A stretch of 43,296 nt of DNA from PBB1 sp046154125 (lineage in GTDB: Bacteria > Pseudomonadota > Gammaproteobacteria > Burkholderiales > Burkholderiaceae_C). Every line of letters starts with the position of its first letter. Within the stretch, counting starts at the first letter, position 1. Positions 1-9,725 of the stretch are shown piece by piece. The notes under the pieces were generated by a model. It was not told the DNA's origin and made no database searches. It saw nothing but the letters and a program-made list of their open reading frames with translations. A program made the position numbers and the translations under genes. Location of the stretch: contig JBJXEJ010000058.1 of assembly GCA_046154125.1 (NCBI GenBank), positions 1-43,296 of the forward strand, read 5' to 3'.

Positions 1-1
1 C

Positions 2-3000
2 CATTACAGCAACCGCGTCTATGCGCTGGACCACGCGACGCTGGGCAAGAGTCCGATCGAGAACGCGTACACGCTGGCGCTGGCCTGTCCGCCCGGGACG
101 CGGCTGCACCTCGTCACCCATTCGCGAGGCGGGCTGGTGGCCGAGGTGCTGGCCCGCGCGGCAGGGCTGAAGCAGCTCGACGACGCGGCATCCGATCTGT
201 TCACGGTCAGCGAGTTGCCCGGAGACTTGATCGAGGGCCTCGGCGCCGCCGCACGCCAGAAGTTGCAGAGGGCGCTCGATGAGCAGAAGCGCGTGCTCGG
301 GCTGCTGATCGCGCATCTGCATCAGCACCGGATCACGGTCGAGCGCATCGTGCGCGCTGCCTGCCCGGCACGCGGCACCCTGCTGGCCAGCGGGCGCTTC
401 GATGCCTACATGTCGATCGTCAAGTGGGCGCTCGACCTGGCCCAGATCCCGGTGCTGCCCGAACTGGTCGATTTCATCGGCGGCGTTGCACAGCGGCGGG
501 CCGATCCGACACAGCTGCCTGGCGTTGCCGCGATGATTCCGGACAGCCCGCTGGTGCGCTGGCTGCATGCGGCCGACGAGCCGGTGCCGGGCCAGCTGCG
601 CGTGATCGCTGGCGATCTGGAGGGCGACAGCATCGGCTCGTGGCTGAAGACGCTGATGGCCGATGCGTTCTACTGGACCGACAACGATCTGGTGGTCCAG
701 ACGCGCTCGATGTACGGCGGCGTGCCCCGTTTGGACGGCGCGACTTTCCTGTTCGATCAGGGCGGCCAGGTCACGCATTTCAACTACTTCGCCAACGAGC
801 GCACTGCCGAAGCCGTGGTCAACGGGTTGACGCAGGAGGCGCCGATGGACTGGCGAGTGATCGGCCCGTTGTCCCGGTCCGGTGAATCGGCCAGCGGTCT
901 GCGCGGCGCGGCGAAGCGCGGTGGCGATCGGGATGACGCACTCACCGAATCGCGTGCGGCTTCGGACATGCCGGCCGTGTTCGTGCTGCCCGGCATTCTC
1001 GGCAGCCACATCAAGGTCGACGGAAAGCGCATCTGGCTGGGCTGGCGATTGATCAACGGTCTGAAGAAGCTCGAATACCCCGACCCGCCAGGCCGAAGCG
1101 TCGAACCCGACGGACCGGTGGGCTCGAGCTACGACGATCTGGTGACGTTTCTTTCACGAACGCACGAAGTCATCGAGTTCTCGTACGACTGGCGCAAGCC
1201 GATCGAACTCGAAGCACAGCGCCTGGGCCGGGCGGTCGACGCGGCGATGGCTTCGCGCGAGAAGAGCGGCCAGCCGGTGCGCATGGTTGCGCACTCGATG
1301 GGCGGGCTCGTCGCTCGCACGATGCAGCTCGAATGCCCTGCAACCTGGACGCAGATGATGGCTCGCCCTGGTGCACGGTTGCTGATGCTCGGCACGCCCA
1401 ATGGCGGGTCGTGGGCACCGATGCAGGTGCTGTCGGGCGACGACACCTTCGGCAACGCGCTGGTAGCGTTCGGCGCGCCGTTCCAGGACCATTCGACCCG
1501 GCAGCTGATGGCGCAGTTTCCAGGCTTCATCCAGTTGCAGCTCGCGCTGCTCGACGACCCGCGCCGGCTCGACCGCAGCGAGACCTGGCAGAAGCTCGCC
1601 GACGACGATCTGGCGCAGGTGCGCTCGCATGCGTGGTGGCACGACGAGGGGTGCCAGATCAACGCCTACCGCTGGGGCGTGCCGGATCAAGGCGTGCTCG
1701 ATCAGGCGGTCGCGCTGCGCCGGCGACTGGACGACCAGCGCGATCGGGTGCTGTCGCAATTCAGGGATCAACTGGTGCTGGTGGTGGGCCGCGCGCCCTT
1801 CACGCCCGATGGCTTCGAGATCGGCGAGGAGGGGCTGGTCTACCTGAATGCTCCGGATGCGGGTGACGGCCGGGTGCCGCTGGCGAGCGCGATGTTGCCG
1901 GGCGTGCCCGCCTGGAAGGTCGACTGCGAGCATGGCGCGTTGCCCGCCGAGCGAAGCGCCCACGAGGCCTACCTCGACCTGCTGGTGGATGGCAGCACCC
2001 GGCGCCTGGCGGTTCAAGCCGGGATCGGCTCGACACGTGGTGCCGTCCAGGCACCAGCGCATGTGCGCAGCCGGCCCGCACGTCTGGGCAATTCGCCGCG
2101 CCCGCCGCGAGACGCAGACCAGACGCTGCTGCTCGACGACGAACCGGGCACGGGCGAGGCCGGGCGAGCGAAGCCGTCCGGCGCGCTGGACATCACCGTG
2201 GTCAACGGCGATCTGAAGTTCGTGCGGCATCCGTTGATGCTGGGCCACTACAACTCATCGCACCTGACGGGCACCGAGGCGGTCGTCGACCGCCTGATCG
2301 GCGGCACGATGTCCGAGTCTCTGGCGCTGCGGCAGTACCCGGACGTTCCGGGCACGCACCAGTTCTTCGCCAACAGCGGGACTCACAACGGCAACCCGCT
2401 GCAACTGCCGCGGCCCGAATGCGTGGTGGTCGCCGGTCTCGGCACCGAGGGCAACCTGCGCCCGAGCGAGCTGGCGTACACAGTGCAGATGGGTGCGCTG
2501 GCGCTGGCCCAGCGGATCTTCGAACAGCCGCATGACGGCACTCCTGCCTGCGAGCTGGCCGCCACGCTGATCGGCAGCGGCGGGGCCGGCATCAGTGCGG
2601 GGCAGGCAGCGCAGGCCATTGTTCAGGGCGTGCGAGATGCCGATGTCGCGCTGGGCGAACTCAATGCTCGCCTGGATGCAAGAAGCGGCGCCAACGGGCG
2701 CCGCTGGCCGCGCATCGCGCATGTGCACCTGATCGAGCTGTATCTCGATCGCGCGAGCGAGGCCTGGCGGGCGCTGTATGCACAGGCGCAGGCTTCGCCG
2801 GGGCGCTATCGCTTGAGCGACACGATCCAGTCCGGCATCGGGGCGATGCGGCGGCCCCTCGAGGGCGGTTACCGGGGCACCGGCAACGACTACATCCGTG
2901 CCACGGTGGCGCTGCGACCGACTGGCGAAGCCGTGCTCGAGTACACCATCGACACCAGGAAGCGGGCTCGCACCGAACGCCTGGAGCAGCCGGTACAGGA

Positions 3001-5146
3001 GCGTCTGCTTCGCGATCTCGTCGCCCAGGCCTCGAGCGACCTGAAGCAGGATGCCCGGATCGGTCGCTCGCTGTTCAACCTGCTTGTGCCGCTCGAGCTC
3101 GAACCCTTTCTCGGAGGCACGACCGAGATGCTGCTGCAGGTCGATCGCGCCACGTCCGGCATCCCCTGGGAACTGCTGGACACCGACGCCGATGCGCAGG
3201 GTCCGGATGCCTGTCCTCGCGAGAGTTCGATCCCGTGGGCGATCCGCGCCAAGCTGATCCGCACGCTGACCACGGTGGAATACCGGCGTGGCGTCGTCGA
3301 CGCGCGGCCCGATGCGCACGTGCTGGTGATCGGCGAGCCGCAGTGCGACACGACGAAGTACCCCCGGCTGCCCGGTGCTCGAGCCGAGGCGAAGGCGGTG
3401 CACGATCTGCTGCTCCGGCAGGGTGGCGTGCTCGACGGCCAGGTGGTCGGACTTTTCGGTGCAGATGCTGCAGCACCGGGACCGGATGCACGGACCATCA
3501 TCAACGAACTGATGTCGCGCAACTGGCGCATCGTCCACATCGCGGGGCATGGAGAAGCACCGGAAGGCATCGATGCAGATTCCTGGGACGCCGAAGCCAA
3601 CTCGACCTCCGAGGCCGCCCGCTCGCGGCTCAAGAACGCGCGCGGTGTCGTTCTTTCGAAGGGAACCTTTCTCGGCCCTTGCGAGATACGCAGCATGCGC
3701 GTCGTGCCCGAACTCGTGTTCGTCAACTGCTGCCACCTGGCTGCACGCAGCCCCGGGCAGGTGATGGATGTCGAGTCGCACTTCGACCGTGCGCGCTTTG
3801 CCAGCGGCGTCGCCGAGGCGTTGATCGAGATCGGCGTTCGGTGCGTCATCGCGGCCGGCTGGGCGGTGGAGGACGAACCGGCGCTGAAATTCGCAACCGG
3901 TTTCTACGCTGCGCTGCTGCGGGGGGCCCGCTTCATCGACGCAGTGGCGGAGGCGCGTCTCGCCGCCCATGCGCCTGACAGCAACACCTGGGCAGCCTAC
4001 CAGTGCTATGGCGACCCCGACTGGCAGCTCAGGTCGGCCGACGGCGCGCCGCAAAGGCCCGCGCCTTCGCTGGCTGAGGAGTACGCCGGCGTGATGTCCG
4101 CACCGGCGTTGGCCCTGGCACTGGAAACGCTGGCGATCGAATCCGAGCACCAGGGGCGCAACAGCGAAGTCCAGCGCGCCAGGATCCGTCACCTCGAAGC
4201 CGAGTTCGCGCCCCGCTGGGGCGGCATCGGTGCTGTCGCCGAGGCCTTCGGCCTGGCCTGGAATGCGACTGGTGATGCCGACAGCGCCATCGCCTGGTAC
4301 GGGCGCGCGCTGGCGGCCAATGACAGCAGTGCCTCGATCAAGGCCAGCGAACAGTGGGGCAACCTGCGCGTGCAGCAGGCATGGCGGCAGGTTGACGAGG
4401 CGGCCACCGCATTGCTTCAGGTCCGTGGGGAGAAGGGGCAGGGTGCGGCCGGGAAGGCCGCCAGAGCACACCTCGTCAGCATCATCCCGACTGCACGCAC
4501 CGAGATCGGCAGCGCGCTGCAACTGCTGAACCAGCTGGTGTCCCTGCAGCCGACGATGGAGCGGCACAGCCTGTGCGGCTCGGCGTACAAGCGTCTGGTG
4601 ATGATCGAGCGTGCCTCTGGCGAGGCTGCCGTCGACCATGCGGCCGAGCAGCAATCGCTGCACCTGATGCTCGCGTCCTATGCGCAGGCAGAGCGTCTCG
4701 GCCGCGATGCGGGTCTGCTCGACTGGTACTACCCGGCGTTGAACCGACTGGCGACCGAAGTGGCGTTGGGCACCCTTCGCACGAAACGCCAGCCGGCCGA
4801 GCGGACTCGCGACGCGCACCTCGATGCCGATCGGCTGGCCTCGGTGCGTCAGGCGCTGGTCGTCAAGACGCGCGACGATCCGGATTTCTGGAGCGTGGTC
4901 GGCCTGACGGGTCTGCGCATGTACGAGGCCATCGTGCTGGGCTCGCTGGCAGCGCAGCGCGCCGCCATCGAGCAGGACTATGACGCGCTGCAGGTCCGAA
5001 TGCCGAGCATTCCGAAGTGGAAATCGGTGCTCGATCAGCTGGACTTCGTTCTGGCAGGCACGTTGTCCGGCGGTGTGGCCTCCGAGCGCGAGGCCGCGCT
5101 CGGGTTGTTGGCCCACGTCCGGGCCTACATCGACGCAGGGGCTTGA
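2..5146 (+). CDS. Giant alpha/beta-hydrolase / CHAT protease fusion protein (5' end outside window)
   Basis: The frame is open from base 2, so the true start lies upstream; at least 1714 residues are present. In order: a GxSxG-like elbow THSRGG (bases 115-132) from a first alpha/beta hydrolase; a second, LCAT/PGAP1-like hydrolase from about base 965 (VFVLPGILGSH, then AHSMGG near 1289-1306, and a likely catalytic His in CEHGALP near 1930); an uncharacterised middle domain (2188-2960); a CHAT domain (about 3050-4040) with IPWELL, the His of HIAGHG (about 3536-3552) and the Cys of FVNCCHLA (about 3718-3741), the caspase-like dyad; then a helical, TPR-like C-terminus. CHAT proteins are cysteine proteases often found in bacterial immunity or conflict systems. 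A lipase-protease effector is an inference. Both catalytic dyad residues are intact, so it does not look degenerate. Confidence 0.85.
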   Translation, partial: HYSNRVYALDHATLGKSPIENAYTLALACPPGTRLHLVTHSRGGLVAEVLARAAGLKQLDDAASDLFTVSELPGDLIEGLGAAARQKLQRALDEQKRVLGLLIAHLHQHRITVERIVRAACPARGTLLASGRFDAYMSIVKWALDLAQIPVLPELVDFIGGVAQRRADPTQLPGVAAMIPDSPLVRWLHAADEPVPGQLRVIAGDLEGDSIGSWLKTLMADAFYWTDNDLVVQTRSMYGGVPRLDGATFLFDQGGQVTHFNYFANERTAEAVVNGLTQEAPMDWRVIGPLSRSGESASGLRGAAKRGGDRDDALTESRAASDMPAVFVLPGILGSHIKVDGKRIWLGWRLINGLKKLEYPDPPGRSVEPDGPVGSSYDDLVTFLSRTHEVIEFSYDWRKPIELEAQRLGRAVDAAMASREKSGQPVRMVAHSMGGLVARTMQLECPATWTQMMARPGARLLMLGTPNGGSWAPMQVLSGDDTFGNALVAFGAPFQDHSTRQLMAQFPGFIQLQLALLDDPRRLDRSETWQKLADDDLAQVRSHAWWHDEGCQINAYRWGVPDQGVLDQAVALRRRLDDQRDRVLSQFRDQLVLVVGRAPFTPDGFEIGEEGLVYLNAPDAGDGRVPLASAMLPGVPAWKVDCEHGALPAERSAHEAYLDLLVDGSTRRLAVQAGIGSTRGAVQAPAHVRSRPARLGNSPRPPRDADQTLLLDDEPGTGEAGRAKPSGALDITVVNGDLKFVRHPLMLGHYNSSHLTGTEAVVDRLIGGTMSESLALRQYPDVPGTHQFFANSGTHNGNPLQLPRPECVVVAGLGTEGNLRPSELAYTVQMGALALAQRIFEQPHDGTPACELAATLIGSGGAGISAGQAAQAIVQGVRDADVALGELNARLDARSGANGRRWPRIAHVHLIELYLDRASEAWRALYAQAQASPGRYRLSDTIQSGIGAMRRPLEGGYRGTGNDYIRATVALRPTGEAVLEYTIDTRKRARTERLEQPVQERLLRDLVAQASSDLKQDARIGRSLFNLLVPLELEPFLGGTTEMLLQVDRATSGIPWELLDTDADAQGPDACPRESSIPWAIRAKLIRTLTTVEYRRGVVDARPDAHVLVIGEPQCDTTKYPRLPGARAEAKAVHDLLLRQGGVLDGQVVGLFGADAAAPGPDARTIINELMSRNWRIVHIAGHGEAPEGIDADSWDAEANSTSEAARSRLKNARGVVLSKGTFLGPCEIRSMRVVPELVFVNCCHLAARSPGQVMDVESHFDRARFASGVAEALIEIGVRCVIAAGWAVEDEPALKFATGFYAALLRGARFIDAVAEARLAAHAPDSNTWAAYQCYGDPDWQLRSADGAPQRPAPSLAEEYAGVMSAPALALALETLAIESEHQGRNSEVQRARIRHLEAEFAPRWGGIGAVAEAFGLAWNATGDADSAIAWYGRALAANDSSASIKASEQWGNLRVQQAWRQVDEAATALLQVRGEKGQGAAGKAARAHLVSIIPTARTEIGSALQLLNQLVSLQPTMERHSLCGSAYKRLVMIERASGEAAVDHAAEQQSLHLMLASYAQAERLGRDAGLLDWYYPALNRLATEVALGTLRTKRQPAERTRDAHLDADRLASVRQALVVKTRDDPDFWSVVGLTGLRMYEAIVLGSLAAQRAAIEQDYDALQVRMPSIPKWKSVLDQLDFVLAGTLSGGVASEREAALGLLAHVRAYIDAGA

Positions 5147-5294
5147 CGCGTCATCGCCCAAGGCGCCAACCCGGGCTGAAAAGCCTGTCGGCTTCGCTGG
5201 GTGTCGGTCCGGGAGACGTCGTGTCTCTCAGCACGGCGGCATACTGATTGATATGTGCCAGTCCGCCGCTACCGGTACCCAGTGAAAGCAGCCC

Positions 5295-6605
5295 ATGGCC
5301 GTGCTCCCGCCCGATCATCCCCATCGAATCCAGCTCGCCAGCGAGGTGCATGCCCGACCGCCCGAGCCGCTGGAGACGCCGTCGCGTGCCACCTATGTCG
5401 CGGTGCTGGTCGACGCCACAGAACGCGAGCGCGAGCTGGCGCATGTCGCGCGGTTGTGCGAGGCGAACGGCGTCGCGCCGCCACCGGCCGGCTCGACGCA
5501 TTTCAGCGCCACCCTGGGTGACCTGCGCTTCAAGTGGGAGCGCCACGGCGAGTTTTCCGGCTACACCTTCTTCATCGCGGGGCGCAGCCCCTCGCCGTTT
5601 CAGGAAACCGCGGTGTCGCGACTGCCAGCCGGCTGGCTGGCGCAGATCCCGGGGTCGACGCTGGTCGCGGCGCACTCGAAGCTGGTTCCGGCCCCTGAAC
5701 CGGTGCCGAGCGCGGCGCTGCTGTCGACCCACTTCGACGGCCACCTCGCGGTGGGCGCGTTGATCGGTGACGGCGCCGGCTTCGCCTTCACCGATTTCCG
5801 GGTGCGCGAAGACGGCTTCGCTCGCTTCGTCGTGTTCGACTGCAACCTGACACCGAGGCAGGCCGGACGCACCTTGCAGCGGCTGTTCGAGATCGAGGCC
5901 TACCGCATGCTGGCTCTGCTCGCGCTGCCGATCGCCCGGCTGCTGCTGCCGCGCATCGTCGCGATCGAGAGCGCGCTTGCGGCGCTGACCGACAGCATCG
6001 CGAAGGACCAGCGCCTCGACGACGAATCGCTGCTGCAGGAGCTGACAAGGCTCGCCGCAGAAGTCGAGAGCGCCCTCGCGTCGAGCCAGTTCCGCTTCAG
6101 CGCGTGCCGCGCCTATTTCGAACTGGTGACGACACGCATCGGCGAGCTGCGCGAGCAGCGGCTGCCCGGAATCCAGACGATCGAGGAATTCATGGCGCGC
6201 CGGTTCACACCCGCCGTGGCGACCTGCACGACGGTTTCGCAGCGCCTGCACGATCTGTCGGAGCGCGTCGCGCAGACCAGCGCGTTGCTGTCGACACGTG
6301 TCGACATCACGCGCGAGCGGCAGAACCAGGCGCTGCTCGCGTCGATGGATCGACGTGCCAAGTTGCAGTTGCGCCTGCAACAGACGGTGGAAGGCCTGTC
6401 GGTCGCGGCCATCGTCTATTACGTCGCCGGCCTCGTCGGCTATGTCTCGAAGGGACTGAAGGCCGGCGGCTTGCGCATCGATCCCGATCTGGTGATCGGG
6501 ATCGCGATTCCGCTGGTTGCGCTGGGGGTGTTGTGGAAGATCCGGCGGGCCAAGCATCGCATTGCCGCGGCGGAGGCAGGGCAGCCGCCGGCGCGCGAGC
6601 TGTGA
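5295..6605 (+). CDS. DUF3422 family membrane protein
   Basis: 436 residues starting MAVLPPDHPHRIQLASEV, with the HPxRxxLxxEVHARPPEP opening that I associate with DUF3422. The middle (about 190-380) is helical and charged, resembling a coiled coil. Two hydrophobic segments near residues 370-390 and 395-415 suggest a C-terminal membrane anchor, followed by a basic tail. The function of the family is not established. The gene lies 148 bp after the CHAT fusion and 76 bp before bchI on the same strand. Co-transcription with either is possible, but no promoter or terminator is obvious. Long antisense frames here are GC-driven shadows. Confidence 0.8.
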   Translation: MAVLPPDHPHRIQLASEVHARPPEPLETPSRATYVAVLVDATERERELAHVARLCEANGVAPPPAGSTHFSATLGDLRFKWERHGEFSGYTFFIAGRSPSPFQETAVSRLPAGWLAQIPGSTLVAAHSKLVPAPEPVPSAALLSTHFDGHLAVGALIGDGAGFAFTDFRVREDGFARFVVFDCNLTPRQAGRTLQRLFEIEAYRMLALLALPIARLLLPRIVAIESALAALTDSIAKDQRLDDESLLQELTRLAAEVESALASSQFRFSACRAYFELVTTRIGELREQRLPGIQTIEEFMARRFTPAVATCTTVSQRLHDLSERVAQTSALLSTRVDITRERQNQALLASMDRRAKLQLRLQQTVEGLSVAAIVYYVAGLVGYVSKGLKAGGLRIDPDLVIGIAIPLVALGVLWKIRRAKHRIAAAEAGQPPAREL

Positions 6606-6648
6606 GGGGGTGCTGATCCGAATCGTCGGGCCGGGGGCCGTGTGCTAA

Positions 6649-6662
6649 CGTGAAAGTTCACG
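6649..6662. promoter_or_regulatory. Palindrome upstream of bchI (candidate operator)
   Basis: The sequence CGTGAAAGTTCACG is an inverted repeat (CGTGAA/TTCACG with a 2-base centre) lying 20 bp before the bchI start. It is not a TGT-N12-ACA PpsR box. A transcription-factor site is only a guess from position and symmetry. Confidence 0.3.
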
Positions 6663-6681
6663 CTCTTGCAGTCCCCTGAAC

Positions 6682-7710
6682 ATGTCTGTGCAGTTCCCTT
6701 TTTCCGCCATCGTCGGCCAAGACGAGATGAAGCTTGCCATCCTGATCGCCGCTGTCGACCCGAGTGTCGGTGGCGTGCTGGTCTTCGGTGACCGAGGTAC
6801 CGGAAAGTCGACCGCGGTGCGGGCGCTGGCTGCGATGCTTCCCAGGATGCGCGCCGTGATCGGCTGCCGCTACCACTGCGACCCCGATGCGACCGGTCCG
6901 GTCTGCGAGGAGTGCCGGGCGTTCAAGCTGGCGGGAACGCCGGTCAAGTCGCACCTGATCCCGGTGCCAGTGGTAGACCTGCCGCTGGGTGCGACCGAAG
7001 ACCGCGTGGTGGGTGCGCTCGACCTGGAACGGGCGCTCTCTCAGGGGGTCAAGGCCTTCGAGCCTGGTCTTCTGGCGCGGGCGAATCGAGGCTTCCTGTA
7101 CATCGATGAAGTCAATCTGCTCGAAGACCACCTGGTCGACCTGCTGATCGACGTGGCGGCCTCGGGCGAGAACGTCGTCGAGCGCGAAGGGCTCAGCGTT
7201 CGCCATCCCGCGCGCTTCGTGCTGGTCGGCAGCGGCAACCCGGAGGAGGGCGAACTGCGCCCCCAACTGCTCGATCGGTTCGGGCTGTCCGTCGAGGTGA
7301 AGACGCCGACCGATCTTCCGTCGCGAGTCGAGGTGGTGCGGCGACGCGACCAGTTCGAGCGCGACCCCGCCGGCTTCACCGAAAAGTGGAAGAAGGACGA
7401 CGAGCGCGTGCGTCGAAGCATCGTGAAAGGCCGGGCCCGCCTGTCCGACGTGGTCGTGCCCGATGCGGCGCTGGAGCGTGCCGCTCAACTGTGCATGGCG
7501 CTCGGCACCGATGGTCTGCGTGGCGAACTGACGCTGATCCGCGCAGCCCGCTCGCTGGCTTCGCTGCAGGGTGATGCGATCGTCGGCGACGAACACCTGA
7601 AGCGCGTGGCACCGCCTGCGCTGCGGCACCGCCTGCGCCGCAATCCGCTCGACGATGCCGGCTCCAGCGTGCGCGTCGATCGCGCTGTGGCGGAACTCTT
7701 CGGGGCATGA
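6682..7710 (+). CDS. bchI: Magnesium chelatase ATPase subunit I
   Basis: 342 residues, the normal BchI length. BchI is the AAA+ ATPase ring that, with BchD and BchH, inserts Mg2+ into protoporphyrin IX, the first committed step to bacteriochlorophyll. Walker A is GDRGTGKS (36-43) and Walker B is FLYIDE (138-143). The family's Cys-rich insertion CRYHCDP...CEEC (about 62-78) and the NPEEGELRPQLLDRFG sensor/arginine-finger stretch are present. The stop overlaps the bchD start as ATGA (7707-7710), so translation is probably coupled. bchH is not in the window. The cytoplasmic location is from family knowledge. Confidence 0.97.
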   Translation: MSVQFPFSAIVGQDEMKLAILIAAVDPSVGGVLVFGDRGTGKSTAVRALAAMLPRMRAVIGCRYHCDPDATGPVCEECRAFKLAGTPVKSHLIPVPVVDLPLGATEDRVVGALDLERALSQGVKAFEPGLLARANRGFLYIDEVNLLEDHLVDLLIDVAASGENVVEREGLSVRHPARFVLVGSGNPEEGELRPQLLDRFGLSVEVKTPTDLPSRVEVVRRRDQFERDPAGFTEKWKKDDERVRRSIVKGRARLSDVVVPDAALERAAQLCMALGTDGLRGELTLIRAARSLASLQGDAIVGDEHLKRVAPPALRHRLRRNPLDDAGSSVRVDRAVAELFGA

Positions 7711-9713
7711 CCCCGGCGGCATCGCGATCCATGCCGCACGAGCCGCGCTGGCGCTGTGCCCGGCCGGCGCTGTCGATCGCTGCGCTGCATGCGGCGGCGT
7801 TGTTCGCAGTCGATCCGGTCGGTACCGGCGGGGCCGCGATCCGGGCTCTGCCCGGACCCGCCCGCGACCGCTGGCTCCGCAAGCTGGCGGACTTGCTTCC
7901 CGAGGGCACGCCGTGGCGCCGCGTGCCCCTTCACATCGGCGACGAACGCCTGCTCGGCGGGCTCGATCTCGCGGCCACCCTGCAGGCCGGTCGACCCGTC
8001 GCGCAGCAGGGCGTTCTGACGATGGCCGACGGCGGTGTCGTGCTGATGGCGATGGCCGAGCGGTTGGCGCCGAGCACAGCAGCGCGCCTGGCAGCCGTGC
8101 TGGACACGCAGGAGGTCGCGCTCGAGCGTGACGGCCTGGCAACACGCCACGCCACGCGGTTCGGTGTGATCGCCCTTGACGAGGGACTGACCGACGACGA
8201 GCGCGTTGCACCTGCGCTGATGGATCGCCTGGCGTTTTCGGTCGACCTGCATCCCCAGACGGAGGATGCCGCAGCGCGTTCGGGTGACGAGCAGGAGATG
8301 GACGACGACCCGGCTGGTCATTCCGGCTGGAGTGCGGCCGACATCGCGTCGGCGCGTGCCTTGCTGCCGCAGGTGGAGGTCGGCCCCGAGATCGTTCAGG
8401 CGCTGGTGTCGACTGCCGTCGCGCTCGGCGTGACCTCGTTGCGCGCCCCGTTGCTGGCCTTGCGCGTCGCGCGTGCCTCCGCAGCGCTCGATGGTCGACT
8501 GCGCATCACCGACGACGACGCGTCCCTGGCCGCTGCGCTGGTACTGGCCCCGCGTGCCACTCAGGTTCCCGCGCCACCAGCCGAACCCGAACCGGACGAC
8601 GACACCGAGCCCCCGCAGCCACCGAAGCCCGAGGAGGCGACCGAACCGCCGCCGGAAGAACCGCCTTCTCCCCCCGACGACGGCGACGATTCGACCGAAG
8701 AACCCGAGTCCGAGGGGTCGGTAGCCGATCTTGAAGATCGGGTGCTCGATGCGGCGCAGGCGGCCATCCCTGCGGGACTGCTTGCCTCCCTGATGTCCGG
8801 CTCGGACCGTCGGGCCAGCGCGCAGGCGTCTGGTCGCGCCGGTGCCGTTCAGCAAGGCCGCAAGCGCGGCCGGCCCAGTGGCGCACAACGTGGCGAGCCC
8901 CGTTCAGGCTCTCGCCTGAACGTCATCGAGACCCTGCGGGCGGCCGCGCCATGGCAGAAGATCCGGCACGCTGAGGTCGCTCGGGCTCAGGCGACAAAGG
9001 ATCCGGCAGGTCAAGTTGCCCAGGCGGGGGCGTCCGGAGTTCGTGTTGCCGTGCCGGCGACCCCGGCGCGCACCCGCGTCCAGGTTCGCCGCGACGACTT
9101 CCACGTCACCCGCTACAAGCAGCGCAGCGCCACGACCACGGTGTTCGTCGTCGATGCATCGGGCTCGTCGGCGCTGAACCGACTGGCCGAGGCCAAGGGC
9201 GCGGTCGAGTTGCTGCTGGCCGACTGCTACGTGCGCCGCGATCAGGTTGCGGTGCTGGCCTTTCGGGGGAAGGGTGCTGAACTCCTGCTGCCGCCGACGC
9301 GATCACTGGTGCGCGCCAAGCGCAGCCTGGCCGGTTTGCCGGGCGGCGGAGGCACCCCGCTGGCCTCGGGCATCGATGCGGCGGCTGCGCTGGCCACGTC
9401 GATCGCACGACGCGGCGAGACACCGATCGTCGTGCTGCTGACCGACGGTCGCGGCAACATCGCGCGCGACGGCAGCCCGGGGCGCACTCGGGCCGCTGAA
9501 GACGTTCAGCTGGCAGCGCGTCAGTTCCGCGAGGCAGGCCTGCGCGCGTTGCTGATCGACACCTCGCCACAGCCTCAGCCTGCCTCCCGGGAACTTGCCC
9601 AGGCGATGGGTGCGAGTTACCTGCCGCTGCCTCATGCGGGATCGGCTGCCTTGTCGCAGGCCGTTTCGCTGGCGACCAAAGTGGCGCCGGTCTCTTCTGC
9701 ATTCGCGCGATAG
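7707..9713 (+). CDS. bchD: Magnesium chelatase subunit D
   Basis: 668 residues in the usual three-part BchD layout: an N-terminal AAA-like region without a good Walker A motif, an acidic proline-rich linker (about residues 288-341, many Pro/Glu/Asp) and a C-terminal integrin I/vWA domain whose MIDAS begins DASGSS (near residue 483) with TDGRG later. BchD bridges the BchI ring and the porphyrin-binding BchH. Translation is likely coupled to bchI by the ATGA overlap. The linker's skewed composition is normal for the family. Confidence 0.96.
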   Translation: MTPAASRSMPHEPRWRCARPALSIAALHAAALFAVDPVGTGGAAIRALPGPARDRWLRKLADLLPEGTPWRRVPLHIGDERLLGGLDLAATLQAGRPVAQQGVLTMADGGVVLMAMAERLAPSTAARLAAVLDTQEVALERDGLATRHATRFGVIALDEGLTDDERVAPALMDRLAFSVDLHPQTEDAAARSGDEQEMDDDPAGHSGWSAADIASARALLPQVEVGPEIVQALVSTAVALGVTSLRAPLLALRVARASAALDGRLRITDDDASLAAALVLAPRATQVPAPPAEPEPDDDTEPPQPPKPEEATEPPPEEPPSPPDDGDDSTEEPESEGSVADLEDRVLDAAQAAIPAGLLASLMSGSDRRASAQASGRAGAVQQGRKRGRPSGAQRGEPRSGSRLNVIETLRAAAPWQKIRHAEVARAQATKDPAGQVAQAGASGVRVAVPATPARTRVQVRRDDFHVTRYKQRSATTTVFVVDASGSSALNRLAEAKGAVELLLADCYVRRDQVAVLAFRGKGAELLLPPTRSLVRAKRSLAGLPGGGGTPLASGIDAAAALATSIARRGETPIVVLLTDGRGNIARDGSPGRTRAAEDVQLAARQFREAGLRALLIDTSPQPQPASRELAQAMGASYLPLPHAGSAALSQAVSLATKVAPVSSAFAR

Positions 9714-9725
9714 CCAGGGCGGACG

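Noticed and set aside
2255..5161. 968-codon antisense open frame under the CHAT fusion gene
   Set aside because: It mirrors the codon pattern of the plus-strand gene in a high-GC region, has no recognisable domain or ribosome site, and the plus strand carries clear catalytic motifs.
5151..6557. 468-codon antisense frame opposite the DUF3422 gene
   Set aside because: Composition is typical of a reverse-strand shadow, and it overlaps a recognisable family protein completely.
6658..8888. Two long antisense frames opposite bchI and bchD
   Set aside because: Arg/Gly/Ala-rich shadows of genes with unmistakable Mg-chelatase motifs.
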